Assembly (NCBI RefSeq): GCF_003315295.1
Contig: NZ_QNRI01000014.1
Location: forward strand, 1 to 55,878
Direction of reading: 5' to 3'
Length of the DNA: 55,878 nucleotides
From: Paraliobacillus ryukyuensis
Lineage (GTDB): Bacteria; Bacillota; Bacilli; Bacillales; Amphibacillaceae
Shown one piece after another: positions 1 to 9,674 of the stretch. Below the pieces are notes generated by a model that saw only the letters and a program-made list of their open reading frames with translations, searched no databases and was not told where the DNA came from. Numbering within the stretch: position 1 is the first letter of the stretch; the number at the start of each line of letters is the position of its first letter. A program made the position numbers and the translations under genes.

Positions 1-11
1 CGGCCATCTCT

Positions 12-40
12 ATTATACGATTGGAGATTCTTTTGTTACA
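12..40 (-). promoter_or_regulatory. Possible promoter for a gene beyond the left edge
   Basis: On the minus strand there is a perfect TATAAT (12-17) with TGTAAC 17 bases upstream (35-40). It lies past the ftsH terminator and points out of the window. In B. subtilis the gene after ftsH is coaX, so this may drive a coaX-like gene, but no coding sequence can be seen in the few remaining bases. The -35 match is poor. Confidence 0.25.
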
Positions 41-97
41 TCCCTTAAAGGTTTATTTTCACACAGGCATAGCCTGTGGTTTTAAAAGCATTAATAA

Positions 98-127
98 AAA
101 AAGGAAGGTGTTTACACCTTCCTTTTT
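98..127 (-). terminator. ftsH terminator
   Basis: A perfect 13-bp inverted repeat with a 4-base loop (98-110 and 115-127) begins 4 bases beyond the ftsH stop. Its minus-strand 3' side ends in a run of T, as expected of an intrinsic terminator. Confidence 0.85.
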
Positions 128-130
128 CCC

Positions 131-2113
131 TTATTCTTTTTTATCTAAATCCGAATCATTTGATTCATTTTCAGAAGTTGATGTTGCTTCATCTGATGAC
201 TTCGACTGGATATTTACTTTCACGTCTTGATCATCTGAAGATAACGTTGTTTCTGATGTATTTGTACCATCTTGTTCAGAAACCACTTCATCTGGAAGTG
301 TACCTTTTTCAAATAAAGACTTAATTTGGCTTGCATCAAGTGTTTCAATTTTAAGTAACGTTTGCGCAACCAACTCAAGTTTATCTTTATTCTCGGTAAG
401 AATTTCTTTCGCTCTAGTATAGCACTGATTAATAAAGTTTTGAATTTCTTGATCGATTTCGTATGCAATTGCATCACTGTAATTAGATTCATTTTGCATA
501 TCTCGACCAAGGAAAACTTGACCGCCTGAACTACCGAATTGAAGTGGACCAATTTTGTCACTCATTCCGTATTCAGTGACCATCTTACGCGCAATATTTG
601 TTGCACGTTCAAAGTCATTGTGCGCACCAGTACTTACTTCACCAAAGATAACTTCTTCCGCAACACGACCACCAAGCAGACCAGTAATCTTATCTAATAA
701 TTCTGGCTTCGTCATAAAGTAACGATCTTCTCTAGGTAGCATAACAGCATAACCGCCTGCTTGACCACGAGGTACAATCGTAACCTTATGTACCATATCC
801 GCATCGTCTAACACCATACCAATGATGGTATGTCCACTTTCGTGATAAGCAACGATATTTTTTTCTTTTTCAGAAATAACACGACTTTTCTTAGCTGGAC
901 CTGCAATCACACGATCAATCGCTTCATCAACATCTTCCATGTCAATTTTTTGTTTATTTGCTCGTGCTGCAACTAAGGCTGCTTCGTTTAACAAGTTTTC
1001 TAGATCGGCACCAGAAAAACCAGGTGTACGCATAGCAATTGTTTTAATTTCCACATTATCAGCAAGTGGTTTATTACGTGCGTGCACTTTCAACACATCT
1101 TCACGACCACGTAAATCCGGACGATCTACGGTGATTTGACGGTCAAAACGACCCGGACGTAATAATGCAGGGTCTAAAATATCTGGACGGTTTGTTGCAG
1201 CGATAATAATAATTCCTTCATTTTCACCGAATCCATCCATTTCAACTAGTAGTTGGTTTAATGTTTGCTCACGCTCATCATGTCCACCACCAACGCCGGC
1301 ACCACGTTGACGTCCAACTGCATCAATCTCATCAATAAAAATAATACATGGTGCATTTTTTTTCGCGTTTTCGAAAAGATCACGAACACGTGAAGCACCA
1401 ACACCGACAAACATCTCAACGAAATCTGAACCACTGATGGAGAAGAAAGGAACTCCCGCTTCACCAGCAACTGCTCGCGCTAGCAATGTTTTACCTGTAC
1501 CCGGAGGTCCAACTAATAGAACACCTTTTGGAATCTTCGCACCAATTGCAGCAAATTTACGTGGATCTTTTAAGAAATCAACAACTTCTACAAGTTCTTG
1601 TTTTTCCTCATCTGCACCCGCAACATCTTTAAATCGTACTTTTTTCTTATCTTCACTATACATCTTCGCTTTACTCTTACCAAAGTTCATCACACGACTT
1701 CCGCCGCCCTGTGCTTGGTTAAGAAGGAAGAAGAATAAGATAAAGATAATCACAAACGGAATTAATGAGGTAAGGATTTGAACCCATGCATTTGGCTGTT
1801 CTTCTTCTTTTACATCAAGTATTCCTTGTTCTTTACCTTGTTCAAAAATATTAGCTACTATCTGTGGATTATTAGGAACATTAGTTACAAATGATGTATT
1901 TTCTTCATTTGACAATTCTCCTGTTATTCGCATAACCCCATTAGATGGTCTGATTTGCATTTCTGCAATATTACCATTATTAAATTGTTCCATAAATTGA
2001 CTTACATTATACTCTTTTTGTTGATTGTTTTGTCCTGTGAACACTCCCATAATAGTAATAATCACGACAACAATCACAAAATAAAAAATTACGTTACGTA
2101 CTATACGACTCAT
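131..2113 (-). CDS. ftsH: ATP-dependent zinc metalloprotease FtsH
   Basis: Membrane-anchored AAA+ protease that extracts and degrades membrane and some soluble proteins; in B. subtilis it is needed for normal sporulation and stress response. The 660-residue protein has an N-terminal membrane segment (about 7-25), an extracytoplasmic domain, a second membrane segment (about 112-132), Walker A GPPGTGKT (about 202-209), Walker B IIFIDE (about 257-262), and the zinc motif HESGH (about 424-428). The C-terminal 50 residues are acidic and Ser/Thr-rich, as is common in this family. The start is supported by AGGAGG 7 bases upstream. It follows hpt after a gap of about 175 bases, the usual tilS-hpt-ftsH order. 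Confidence 0.97.
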   Translation of the reverse strand: MSRIVRNVIFYFVIVVVIITIMGVFTGQNNQQKEYNVSQFMEQFNNGNIAEMQIRPSNGVMRITGELSNEENTSFVTNVPNNPQIVANIFEQGKEQGILDVKEEEQPNAWVQILTSLIPFVIIFILFFFLLNQAQGGGSRVMNFGKSKAKMYSEDKKKVRFKDVAGADEEKQELVEVVDFLKDPRKFAAIGAKIPKGVLLVGPPGTGKTLLARAVAGEAGVPFFSISGSDFVEMFVGVGASRVRDLFENAKKNAPCIIFIDEIDAVGRQRGAGVGGGHDEREQTLNQLLVEMDGFGENEGIIIIAATNRPDILDPALLRPGRFDRQITVDRPDLRGREDVLKVHARNKPLADNVEIKTIAMRTPGFSGADLENLLNEAALVAARANKQKIDMEDVDEAIDRVIAGPAKKSRVISEKEKNIVAYHESGHTIIGMVLDDADMVHKVTIVPRGQAGGYAVMLPREDRYFMTKPELLDKITGLLGGRVAEEVIFGEVSTGAHNDFERATNIARKMVTEYGMSDKIGPLQFGSSGGQVFLGRDMQNESNYSDAIAYEIDQEIQNFINQCYTRAKEILTENKDKLELVAQTLLKIETLDASQIKSLFEKGTLPDEVVSEQDGTNTSETTLSSDDQDVKVNIQSKSSDEATSTSENESNDSDLDKKE

Positions 2114-2288
2114 TGCCTACCTCCTCCCAAGCGAGAAAACTATATTAAATCGTACCATATGTAAAAGGGGGATTACAACTAATTGCATTTACCTTTCCCA
2201 ATATGCTACCAATCTTCCTAATATGTTATTTGATGTACCACTAATCATACATCATTCAAACTTATTTTTCATTTGTTACTGCTTATTT

Positions 2289-2831
2289 TTACTCTCCACC
2301 ATATACATGTGGTTTCAGCACCCCAATATAAGGTAAGTTACGGTATTTTTCTTGATAGTCTAATCCATATCCAACAACAAACTCATTTGGAACTTTAAAA
2401 CCTACAACGTCTGCTTTAATATCTACTGTTCGTCCTTCCGGTTTATCTAATAAGGTAACAATCTTAATTGAATTAGCTTTGCGATACTTAAAGAGGTCCA
2501 CTAAGTATTTTAATGTTAAGCCACTATCAATAATATCTTCAATAATTAGTAAATCTCTACCTTCCACTTTTGTGTTAAGGTCTTTCTCAATTTTCACTTC
2601 CCCAGATGAGCGCATTTCTCCACCATAACTAGATACGTCCATAAAATCCATTTCTAAGTACGTATCCATGCAACGTAAAATGTCTGACATAAAAGGTAGG
2701 GCACCTTTTAAAACGCCAATGGCTAATGGAAAACGGTCTTGATATTCTTCCGATAATTGGTTCCCCAACTCTTTACACTTTTCTTCAATTTCTTGCCGAG
2801 AAACCAATATTTTTTCGATGTCGTTATGCAT
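2289..2831 (-). CDS. hpt: Hypoxanthine phosphoribosyltransferase
   Basis: Purine salvage enzyme that joins hypoxanthine or guanine to PRPP, giving IMP or GMP, in the cytoplasm. The 180-residue length is normal. The PRPP-binding loop is visible as [14 protein letters not shown] (about residues 94-107). A strong AGGAGG precedes the ATG. It lies 16 bases after tilS and probably shares its transcript. In B. subtilis HprT and TilS also act together as regulators of ftsH; that role is known from the family and not shown here. Confidence 0.95.
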   Translation of the reverse strand: MHNDIEKILVSRQEIEEKCKELGNQLSEEYQDRFPLAIGVLKGALPFMSDILRCMDTYLEMDFMDVSSYGGEMRSSGEVKIEKDLNTKVEGRDLLIIEDIIDSGLTLKYLVDLFKYRKANSIKIVTLLDKPEGRTVDIKADVVGFKVPNEFVVGYGLDYQEKYRNLPYIGVLKPHVYGGE

Positions 2832-2847
2832 CTTGATCCTCCTAGAA

Positions 2848-4248
2848 TTATTCTGCTTCTTGATATTCCAATTGAATGCATTGTGTTATTTGTCCTTGGT
2901 TTGGAATACTCCCTTTAGACAAACCAATAATCCATAATACAGTTCCTTCTTGATCGACCAGTAACGGCCATGAATCTCTTTCTTTCAAAGGAATTTTTTT
3001 ATCAATAAAGATATCTTTAACTTTCTTTCTTCCACCTAGTCCTTTGACAAATATTCTGTCACCATTCTTGCGATATCGAATCGATAACGGGAAATGCTTA
3101 TCCCAATTATCTGCAGAAATCAGCAATCTATGCTCACCATCTTCCGTTATTTGATCCCCCGACACAATGGATGCGGTCACAAGAGCTCCAGATGGCAAGG
3201 TCACCTCGCCAGGAACAGGTAGGGTCTTAGAAAAGAAAGGTGGGTCATCTTGATCAATCTGGAATTGAACAGTTTTGTACGATTTATGTATTTGCAAGTC
3301 TTTTGGTAAATCAATCGAAGCATTTGCTCGATCACTATGTAATAAGTTAAAAAATTGTTGCTCATGTCCGTAATGTAAACCAGAAGGTATTGTATTATAT
3401 AGACAATTTAATATTAGATGAAACATACGTCTTTGTAAAGCAAACGGATACTTTTTAAAAAGATTTATTGAAAGCTGGACATGGGATGTATTGGGGTTGG
3501 CACCTATCATTTGGTTTAGTGCTTGATTTGCTTGTTGATCTAAGTATTCATTATCGGCCTGAATAGCTTCACTTAACTTCTGAACTGATTGAAACATGTT
3601 AGGATTTTGGTTTTTCAATAACGGTAACACGTGATTGCGGAAATAGTTACGTGTATACACATCATCTTCATTCGATGGGTCTCTTCTTGGTGTAAGGTTA
3701 TTCGTTACACAATATGCCTCAATTGTTTGTTTATCTACAGCTAAAAATGGTCGAACAATGTAACCAGTTGCGAATCGACGTTGGACAGGAATTCCCTTCA
3801 TCGCATTAGGGTTAGCACTGCGTGTAAGCTGCATAACCATTGTCTCAATTTGATCATCACCATGATGTCCTAACACTAAGTAATCCGCTCGATATTGTTC
3901 CATTTTTTTCTTGAAAAAATCATATCGCAATTGTCTTGCCGCTTCTTGTGTACCCAAGCTTTGCTCTCTTTTCAGTCTAGGTGTGTCTACTTTCCCACCT
4001 TCAAACAATATGCCATTTGTAGTACAAAAATGATTCACATATTGCACATCTGCTGCTGATTCTTCATTCCGCAAGCTATGGTCAATTGACACGGCAATGA
4101 TTTTCCAACCCCATTTGTGTCGTTGTTTATTTAAATAATGCAGTAATGCCATTGAGTCTGGTCCACCGGACACACCAATCATCACTGTTGCACCATGGTG
4201 GAATAATTGATGCTGTTTAATAAATTGGTCTACTTTATACTGTAACAT
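2848..4248 (-). CDS. tilS: tRNA(Ile)-lysidine synthetase TilS
   Basis: Converts C34 of tRNA-Ile(CAU) to lysidine with ATP, changing it from reading AUG to reading AUA. The N-terminal PP-loop motif GVSGGPDS is near residues 25-32, followed by the ATP-pyrophosphatase fold and the C-terminal TilS domains, 466 residues in all (normal for bacilli). The ribosome-binding site is only moderate (AGAAAGAAG). It heads the tilS-hpt pair; the 115 bases upstream separate it from the kinase gene. This enzyme matters for interpreting any CAU tRNA in the genome, including the one at 9450. Confidence 0.95.
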   Translation of the reverse strand: MLQYKVDQFIKQHQLFHHGATVMIGVSGGPDSMALLHYLNKQRHKWGWKIIAVSIDHSLRNEESAADVQYVNHFCTTNGILFEGGKVDTPRLKREQSLGTQEAARQLRYDFFKKKMEQYRADYLVLGHHGDDQIETMVMQLTRSANPNAMKGIPVQRRFATGYIVRPFLAVDKQTIEAYCVTNNLTPRRDPSNEDDVYTRNYFRNHVLPLLKNQNPNMFQSVQKLSEAIQADNEYLDQQANQALNQMIGANPNTSHVQLSINLFKKYPFALQRRMFHLILNCLYNTIPSGLHYGHEQQFFNLLHSDRANASIDLPKDLQIHKSYKTVQFQIDQDDPPFFSKTLPVPGEVTLPSGALVTASIVSGDQITEDGEHRLLISADNWDKHFPLSIRYRKNGDRIFVKGLGGRKKVKDIFIDKKIPLKERDSWPLLVDQEGTVLWIIGLSKGSIPNQGQITQCIQLEYQEAE

Positions 4249-4363
4249 TATGTTTTCATCTTCTTTCTACCCTTTATCATCATATTTATCCTATCATGTT
4301 TATGATTAGATGAACATGACCAAAAGGATAACATTAAGATCCCTTTGCGCTTATAAAATATTT

Positions 4364-5314
4364 TCATATAAAGAAGTAATAGATTAAAAAAAGTAGCATC
4401 GAAATAAAGCCAATTACTGCAGTTTCTAATAAAGGAAGGGTTACTTGGTCTGTTTTCCCTTTGTGTCTAGGTGTTTGTGGTTGAGCACGCAGATAAGATA
4501 TTTTTCTTTTTGTTATTAACTGATTAAGTTCCTGCTGCATTTGCGCGCTAGATCGATAATATCCTTTCATTGCTTTTTCTAGACAAGGTTGGTAGGCAGC
4601 TAGCATTCTGGTATGTCTAAGTTTTCTTTTTAATGTTTGTTCAGGGTACTCACCTCGTTTAAATTGTTTTGGATAAGCACAGTGCAATGCCATCATCACG
4701 ACAGCAAATAAATCATAACTAGGTTCCGCAATTCTCGAGCCCAATTTCCAATAGCCTCGGTCATAGAATTCTGTATACTCTTTAATAGACCGACCAATTT
4801 GTGTCGTACCACCCACATCAATCCATCGTAATCGTGGTGGTGTACCTGTCACCATAACATTATCTAGTTTAAGATCGCCAAAGACCCATCCATGTTGATG
4901 CAGTCGCTCTAAATCAGCTAATAATTGGAGCAAAAACACACCCAACCAATCTGCTCCCTTTTCATTTAAATAGCGCGGTAATTGCTTCCCATTTACGTAT
5001 TCCATCACATAAAAGGATAGTCTCCCTCCATTTGCTTGCAAAAAATCATCCACATCAAATAAATAAGGCCCAAGTGGCTTACCTTGAACCTTAGACAATT
5101 TTTTTAATACATTAACTTCTGTAGTGATTGAAGCGCCTTTCTCACTAATTTTAAGCGCTACTTGTTTTCCATCTTGTCGTTTACATAGATAGACGGATCC
5201 GATTGCCCCTTTACCTAACTTCCGTACCACAATGTAATGTTGTTTATTCCATTTACCTTGAATAGTGGAACCAGGCACAAAACTAGTATCCTGTTTCTTC
5301 GATATTTGACTCAT
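4364..5314 (-). CDS. yabT: YabT-like membrane-anchored Ser/Thr protein kinase
   Basis: Hanks-type kinase. The glycine loop is GKGAIGSVY (34-42), the ATP lysine is K55 (VALKIS), and the catalytic loop reads FGDLKLDN (145-152), keeping the catalytic Asp and Asn. The metal-binding DFG is replaced by DVG (166-168) and HRD by FGD, both usual in the YabT type. A single membrane segment lies at the extreme C-terminus (about 296-315), so the kinase domain faces the cytoplasm. There are no PASTA repeats, unlike PrkC. B. subtilis YabT is a DNA-activated sporulation kinase acting on RecA, AbrB and others. The gene overlaps the end of yabS by 32 bases, implying translational coupling. Confidence 0.88.
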   Translation of the reverse strand: MSQISKKQDTSFVPGSTIQGKWNKQHYIVVRKLGKGAIGSVYLCKRQDGKQVALKISEKGASITTEVNVLKKLSKVQGKPLGPYLFDVDDFLQANGGRLSFYVMEYVNGKQLPRYLNEKGADWLGVFLLQLLADLERLHQHGWVFGDLKLDNVMVTGTPPRLRWIDVGGTTQIGRSIKEYTEFYDRGYWKLGSRIAEPSYDLFAVVMMALHCAYPKQFKRGEYPEQTLKRKLRHTRMLAAYQPCLEKAMKGYYRSSAQMQQELNQLITKRKISYLRAQPQTPRHKGKTDQVTLPLLETAVIGFISMLLFLIYYFFI

Positions 5315-6023
5315 CTTCTCGTTTCATGCTCCTTGATAGCTTTGATTTACTAAACTGATACATCGCTTCTTTTAAAGCTGGCCCGGTTGGTGTAATACCA
5401 CCACTTGTAAGTTTTGGGAAGATCGATGAGATACTATCTAATTGTTCTGACCAGTCAATCACACGCTGAATTGTTTTACGTTTGCCTGGAAAGGTATAAA
5501 TAGAAAAACTATTTTTGCCGATACGCGCATTCATACTTACCGATAAATCAATTAACGCCTCTTTTACTGTAGGTAATTTATTTTGCATACTTGCGCTTGT
5601 GTCTACAAGGACAAGAACTTCGACGTTGCTTTTCTCTCCAAGATCTTCAACAACCTCCATTACCTCCCCGCGTTGATCAGGTGGTAAGTTTTCAATCGTT
5701 TGATTTGGTCCTAATATCTGTTTTAGTTCTTGGTTAACTACACCTTGAAGTGTTTGTGTCATTGCCTGCTTCGTAACAGATTGAACAGTCTGTGATAACG
5801 CTTTTTGATAGACAATTTGACTGACACCTTCGCCTGCTTGTGCAATTTCTTCTACTTCCTCTAATCCCATGGGATCCTCTTGTTGGTCGTCTTCTAATAT
5901 ACCAATCACATTTACTGTTATCCCTTGTCTCGCAACAAGACTTGCAACCATGGATGGATCTTCACCTTGATTCGAACAACCATCTGTAATTAATAGTATT
6001 TGCTTTAGTGTACCTTTTTTCAT
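5283..6023 (-). CDS. yabS: VWA-domain protein YabS
   Basis: A 246-residue protein conserved between spoIIE and the YabT kinase in spore formers. It has two von Willebrand A-like halves: the N-terminal ILLITDGCSNQGEDPS (about 9-24) and a second with a MIDAS-like motif VLVDTSASM (about 138-146). No signal peptide is visible, so it is probably cytoplasmic. The exact role is unknown; sigma-E or sigma-F linked expression in B. subtilis and the overlap with the kinase suggest it works with that kinase in sporulation. The 104 bases upstream (6024-6127) hold no RNA gene that I can see. Confidence 0.85.
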   Translation of the reverse strand: MKKGTLKQILLITDGCSNQGEDPSMVASLVARQGITVNVIGILEDDQQEDPMGLEEVEEIAQAGEGVSQIVYQKALSQTVQSVTKQAMTQTLQGVVNQELKQILGPNQTIENLPPDQRGEVMEVVEDLGEKSNVEVLVLVDTSASMQNKLPTVKEALIDLSVSMNARIGKNSFSIYTFPGKRKTIQRVIDWSEQLDSISSIFPKLTSGGITPTGPALKEAMYQFSKSKLSRSMKREDESNIEETGY

Positions 6024-6127
6024 CTTTAGATACTCCTCCTATGCCTTTATCAGATATCGACGTTTCTTATAGTTAGCATCATTTTCGACGAATTCATAGA
6101 AGTTTATACCTTTAATTCAGAAGTTTA

Positions 6128-8575
6128 CTAATTCGCGTGCTTTTGATAAAGCGGAATAGTCGCCCATTTAGGTTGAAAACTAACAATTTTAGCAACAATT
6201 AATGTCATGTCATCAACAATTTCCCCTTCTGTTGCTCGAATCACTTCTTCTAAAAGCACATCTGCTATTGCTTGTGGTTCATCTGTTTCAATTTCTTTTA
6301 ACTTTCGTTTGAACCATGTATCCATATTGGTAATGTGTTTAGGGCCATCAAAAATACCATCACTAGCCATAACTAAAATATCCCCGTCTTTCAATTGATC
6401 ATGTACTACCTCAACATCCACATCTTGAATAATTCCAATTGGTAGGTTGCTTGCTTGAATCATACGGATCTGATCAGAATGTTTGATGAAGCTAGGAGTA
6501 GAACCAATCTTCAAAAATTGTACACCGCCATGCTGTAGATCGACCACTGCCAAATCAAGGGTAGAGAAAATTTCATCATTTGTACGTAGGGAAAGAATCG
6601 AATTGATTGATTTTATTGCTAAATGTTCATCAATACCAGATTGCAAAATTTGTTGTAGTAATCGTAATGTTTCAGTGCTTTCTTCATGCGCACGAGTACC
6701 ATTACCCATACCATCACTAATAGCAAGTGCATGTTTTCCAGAACTAAGTTCCATCGTGGAATAACTATCGCCAGAAATAAAACCCCCTCCCATTGCAGCG
6801 TGGGCAGCTCCCACCTCAACAACAAATTTTTTAGCAGAACTAAAGCAAAAATGGCAATACCCATTTGGCAAAGGGGATACTTCTTCTGTTTTCACGACGA
6901 TCGTTTCTTGTAGGATAGTAGATAATAGTGGCGCAATTATTTTCTGTCCTTCTCCATGATATTGATAGACTGACAAATTCATTTCAATATCTATGTTACC
7001 TTTTTTCAAGCTGAAAATATCCAATTTTAAAATTTCAAATCCCATTTGTTTTAAAGCTGACATAATTTCAATTTCTTGCTGTTCATGGTTCTCTCGTTCC
7101 TTAACAATTTCTTTTGCAAAATCTCCCATAACTTCAGAAACACCTAACAGTTGATCAGCAACAAACCGTCGACTATCACCAACTTGTTTTTTTAAGCGTT
7201 GATTTGCTTCAAAATAAGATAATTCTTCTTTCATTACGCCGTACATTTTGCTTGATTTAACACAATGGTTCGAAAACTTTGCATCCAACAATTTATTAGG
7301 CGCTTGTCCCTTCTCCAAATCTTGCTTCACATCTTTCATCAAACCATACGTTTTATCAAAGTTTTTCGCCCAACAATATTCTTTTTTAAAACAACTCTGG
7401 CACGTCCGCTCGGTGACATTACTTAAGAAATAATCTGTCTCTTTTTCTTCTTTGGTGGTTGGATGATTACTGTTTTTTTGCGCATCAAAACTTTTGGATA
7501 ACGCTTCAAAGACATGGGAAAACTGTTCCATTCGATTCGCTGTTGCATCTCGGACTTTTTGGACATAGATTTGTTGTTCTTGTTCATGTTCATTCGTCCC
7601 TGGTATGTATCTTGCCATAAACCGAATCCATTGCTCTGGGGTCAAGATAAACAATACGACAGCAATACTTGTTTCAAATAAAGAAGAAGTAAAAATAATT
7701 GATCCGCTTCCGTAGATACCTAACAAAACGGTTCCGATAATTAAACCGACGCTAACGCCAAGTTTTTTCCATTCCTTTAACAAACCACCCAATAACCCAC
7801 CAAAGGCTAACAAACTCATATGAAAGATGCTACCTACACTTGCAAGGCTTAAGATCAGCCCTGCCACTACTCCGACCGTGGAGCCAATAGCTGCACCTCC
7901 AACGTAAGAAAGCCACAAAACAAGATAGCGAGAAGCAATTTGTTCGAGACTGATATTTTGAATTTCCCATCCGATCATTCCTGTTAGTAAAGAACCCAGT
8001 AAAATAATTAGCGAGATAATCTCTTCATGTTTTAAGGTTGGATTATAACGTTTGGGTGATAATAGCGGAACACTTTGCATAAATATTAATACTAAAATCG
8101 CGCTCAAAACAGCTTCTGTAGCTGCAAGTGTCCAGCCAAATAAGTTTAATTCTTCAAACAAGGCATAAGTTGATAGCCTAGGTAATAAACTTGAAAGGAA
8201 GACGAGTAATGGAATGATTTTTTGTTGTTTCTTCCATGATTTGCTCAAGCCAGCAAAGAAAACAAAGGTTATCGAAGCTATCGCAATATAAAAACTGTGC
8301 TGCGCATTAATCGTCAAACTACTGGCCACTACAATAATCATTATCGGACGTATCTTTTCACGACGCAAAAGCCAAATGGATGCGAGGAAAGCTAGTACAA
8401 ATGGAGACAATACTTCAAGAACAACCGCTCGCCCCAATAGAAATGCAACGATATATAGCAGCCCACCCTGTTCTAGCATTAATTTACGTATATTGTCCTT
8501 CCATTGTACAGTTAGTTGTTTGGCTTTTTTTTCATCATTATCGATCACTTTAGGTTCTGATAACATATCCAACAC
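6128..8575 (-). CDS. spoIIE: Stage II sporulation protein E (SpoIIE)
   Basis: Membrane PP2C phosphatase that dephosphorylates SpoIIAA at the polar septum and so activates sigma-F in the forespore; it also interacts with FtsZ. The 815 residues show a cluster of hydrophobic segments (about 40-320), a central regulatory region with a cysteine group (TCQSCFKKEYC), and a C-terminal PP2C domain with metal-binding motifs around ISDGMGNGTRA and ASDGIFDG. Length is close to B. subtilis SpoIIE (827). The start is read as GTG at 8575, preceded by GGGAG; TTG and ATG codons follow within 9 bases, so the exact start is uncertain. A characteristic promoter lies upstream (8604-8636). Confidence 0.96.
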   Translation of the reverse strand: MLDMLSEPKVIDNDEKKAKQLTVQWKDNIRKLMLEQGGLLYIVAFLLGRAVVLEVLSPFVLAFLASIWLLRREKIRPIMIIVVASSLTINAQHSFYIAIASITFVFFAGLSKSWKKQQKIIPLLVFLSSLLPRLSTYALFEELNLFGWTLAATEAVLSAILVLIFMQSVPLLSPKRYNPTLKHEEIISLIILLGSLLTGMIGWEIQNISLEQIASRYLVLWLSYVGGAAIGSTVGVVAGLILSLASVGSIFHMSLLAFGGLLGGLLKEWKKLGVSVGLIIGTVLLGIYGSGSIIFTSSLFETSIAVVLFILTPEQWIRFMARYIPGTNEHEQEQQIYVQKVRDATANRMEQFSHVFEALSKSFDAQKNSNHPTTKEEKETDYFLSNVTERTCQSCFKKEYCWAKNFDKTYGLMKDVKQDLEKGQAPNKLLDAKFSNHCVKSSKMYGVMKEELSYFEANQRLKKQVGDSRRFVADQLLGVSEVMGDFAKEIVKERENHEQQEIEIMSALKQMGFEILKLDIFSLKKGNIDIEMNLSVYQYHGEGQKIIAPLLSTILQETIVVKTEEVSPLPNGYCHFCFSSAKKFVVEVGAAHAAMGGGFISGDSYSTMELSSGKHALAISDGMGNGTRAHEESTETLRLLQQILQSGIDEHLAIKSINSILSLRTNDEIFSTLDLAVVDLQHGGVQFLKIGSTPSFIKHSDQIRMIQASNLPIGIIQDVDVEVVHDQLKDGDILVMASDGIFDGPKHITNMDTWFKRKLKEIETDEPQAIADVLLEEVIRATEGEIVDDMTLIVAKIVSFQPKWATIPLYQKHAN

Positions 8576-8603
8576 ACTTCACTCCCTGTATAGTATGCTG
8601 TTT

Positions 8604-8669
8604 ATTAAACCACACCTTCATGCATTTTTTTGTCAAAACCTCCCACCAACCGTATCAAAATGTTCGACG
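8604..8669 (-). promoter_or_regulatory. spoIIE promoter with 21-bp spacer and possible 0A box
   Basis: Minus strand: TTGACA (8631-8636) and TTTAAT (8604-8609) are separated by 21 bases. B. subtilis spoIIE and spoIIG promoters are known for unusually long spacers (21-22 bp) and use sigma-A with Spo0A~P. A sequence CGTCGAA (8663-8669), one base off the 0A-box core TGTCGAA, lies about 27 bases upstream of the -35. The distance to the spoIIE start (about 29 bases from the -10) fits. Confidence 0.65.
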
Positions 8670-8746
8670 TTTTTCTGTTAAATCAATATGATAAAAATAA
8701 GTCAGCCGTAAGCTAGAGTTTTTAATTTAAAATTGTTTTTAGCTAT

Positions 8747-8776
8747 AAAAAAACCAACAGAGGGGGTCTCTGTCAG
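8747..8776 (-). terminator. Terminator after the histidine phosphatase gene
   Basis: Stem ACAGAG/CTCTGT (8757-8762 and 8768-8773) with a 5-base loop, ending on the minus strand in a T run (8747-8753). It abuts the stop codon of the upstream gene. Confidence 0.75.
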
Positions 8777-9343
8777 TCATTTATCTGAATGCGTGATTTG
8801 ATTATAGTTGTGCACGTGCCACTGACCATCAAGAAATTGCACATGATTGAAGCAAGCGTTTTGAAGTTTAGTATTGGTAAAATCAATTGAATCTTGTGTC
8901 ATATACCGTAAAACGGCATGAATTACCGCGCCATGTGTCACAAGTAGTACTTTTTTATCCGGATACCTTTCTACAATTTCTTGCATCCCTTTCATCACAC
9001 GGTCTTCTAGGGCCTGCTTCGATTCTTGATTCGGATAATTAAAATCAGGAAACAACCGATTTCTTTCATCAAAGGTTAAACCCTCTGCATCCCCAAATCC
9101 TCTTTCTTCAAATACATCGATTTCTTCCAGTTCCATTTGTAACACTTCATTAATTATTTCAGCTGTCTGCTTTGCTCGTAACATAGGACTTGTTATTAAT
9201 ACATCCCATCGCGATCCTGCTAAATAGGATTGACAAGCTTTTGCCTGTTCGATACCAGTTTGATTTAATGGAATGTTTGTCTTTCCCTGAATTCTACCCA
9301 CCCGATTCCAATCCGTTTCTCCGTGACGAATTAAACAAATCAT
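8777..9343 (-). CDS. Histidine phosphatase family protein (phosphoglycerate mutase-like)
   Basis: Small cytoplasmic phosphatase of the RHG family. The catalytic motif LIRHGETDWN is at the N-terminus, the proton-donor Glu is likely in FEERGFGDAEG, and the second histidine is in LLVTHGAVIHAV. The chosen start (9343, MICLIRHG) has AAGGGGGAG just upstream; an earlier in-frame start would add 10 unlikely residues. Length 188 is normal for cobalamin phosphatase/PhoE-type members, but the substrate cannot be told from sequence. It is not part of the B. subtilis spoIIE neighbourhood. An extended -10 (TGCTATACT) lies upstream on the minus strand, so it probably has its own promoter, and a terminator follows. 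Confidence 0.85.
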   Translation of the reverse strand: MICLIRHGETDWNRVGRIQGKTNIPLNQTGIEQAKACQSYLAGSRWDVLITSPMLRAKQTAEIINEVLQMELEEIDVFEERGFGDAEGLTFDERNRLFPDFNYPNQESKQALEDRVMKGMQEIVERYPDKKVLLVTHGAVIHAVLRYMTQDSIDFTNTKLQNACFNHVQFLDGQWHVHNYNQITHSDK

Positions 9344-9391
9344 ATTACTCCCCCTTTTAGGATAGTATAGCAAAAATATATGCGTTATCTA

Positions 9392-9420
9392 TTGACAGTT
9401 TATTAGTGCTATTGTAATAT
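9392..9420 (+). promoter_or_regulatory. Promoter of the tRNA-Met gene
   Basis: Plus strand: perfect TTGACA (9392-9397), a 17-base spacer and TAATAT (9415-9420). The expected start is about 20 bases before the tRNA 5' end at 9450. It overlaps the promoter area of the divergently transcribed phosphatase gene. Confidence 0.8.
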
Positions 9421-9449
9421 ATCAGTTGTGACTTTTAAAAAATGTATAT

Positions 9450-9526
9450 GGCGGTGTAGCTCAGCTGGCGAGAGCGTACGGTTCATACCCGTGAGGTCGT
9501 GGGTTCGATCCACTCCACCGCTACCA
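9450..9526 (+). tRNA. tRNA-Met (anticodon CAU)
   Basis: Full cloverleaf with the acceptor stem GGCGGUG paired to CACCGCU, a D-arm, an anticodon stem UACGG/CCGUG, the loop UUCAUAC with anticodon CAU at 9484-9486, a T-arm containing GGTTCGATCC, and an encoded CCA. The paired first base argues against an initiator tRNA. It closely resembles the elongator tRNA-Met that B. subtilis carries at this locus. Anticodon CAU could also be a lysidine-modified tRNA-Ile, which is less likely. The gene is on the plus strand, opposite to spoIIE and the genes around it, and stands alone: the tRNA-Glu that accompanies it in B. subtilis is not seen. Confidence 0.95.
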
Positions 9527-9562
9527 TTTTACAAACCTTTTTTCATTATAAATATAAGCGAG

Positions 9563-9600
9563 AAAATGGTAGAAACGAAAATTCGTTTCTACCATTTTTT
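9563..9600. terminator. Bidirectional terminator between tRNA-Met and fmnA
   Basis: A perfect 17-bp inverted repeat (9563-9579 and 9582-9598) with a 2-base loop and A/T runs on both sides. It can end transcription of tRNA-Met on the plus strand and of the fmnB-dmkA-ecf operon on the minus strand. Confidence 0.9.
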
Positions 9601-9674
9601 ATTGGTTAAAAAGAGAACCTCTAGCTTGCCTTATACACACTGTAAAACCTATCTACTTCCAAAAAAGTTAGCCT

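Noticed and set aside
6024-6127. tRNA genes between yabS and spoIIE
   Set aside because: The gap is only 104 bases and has no cloverleaf or CCA end.
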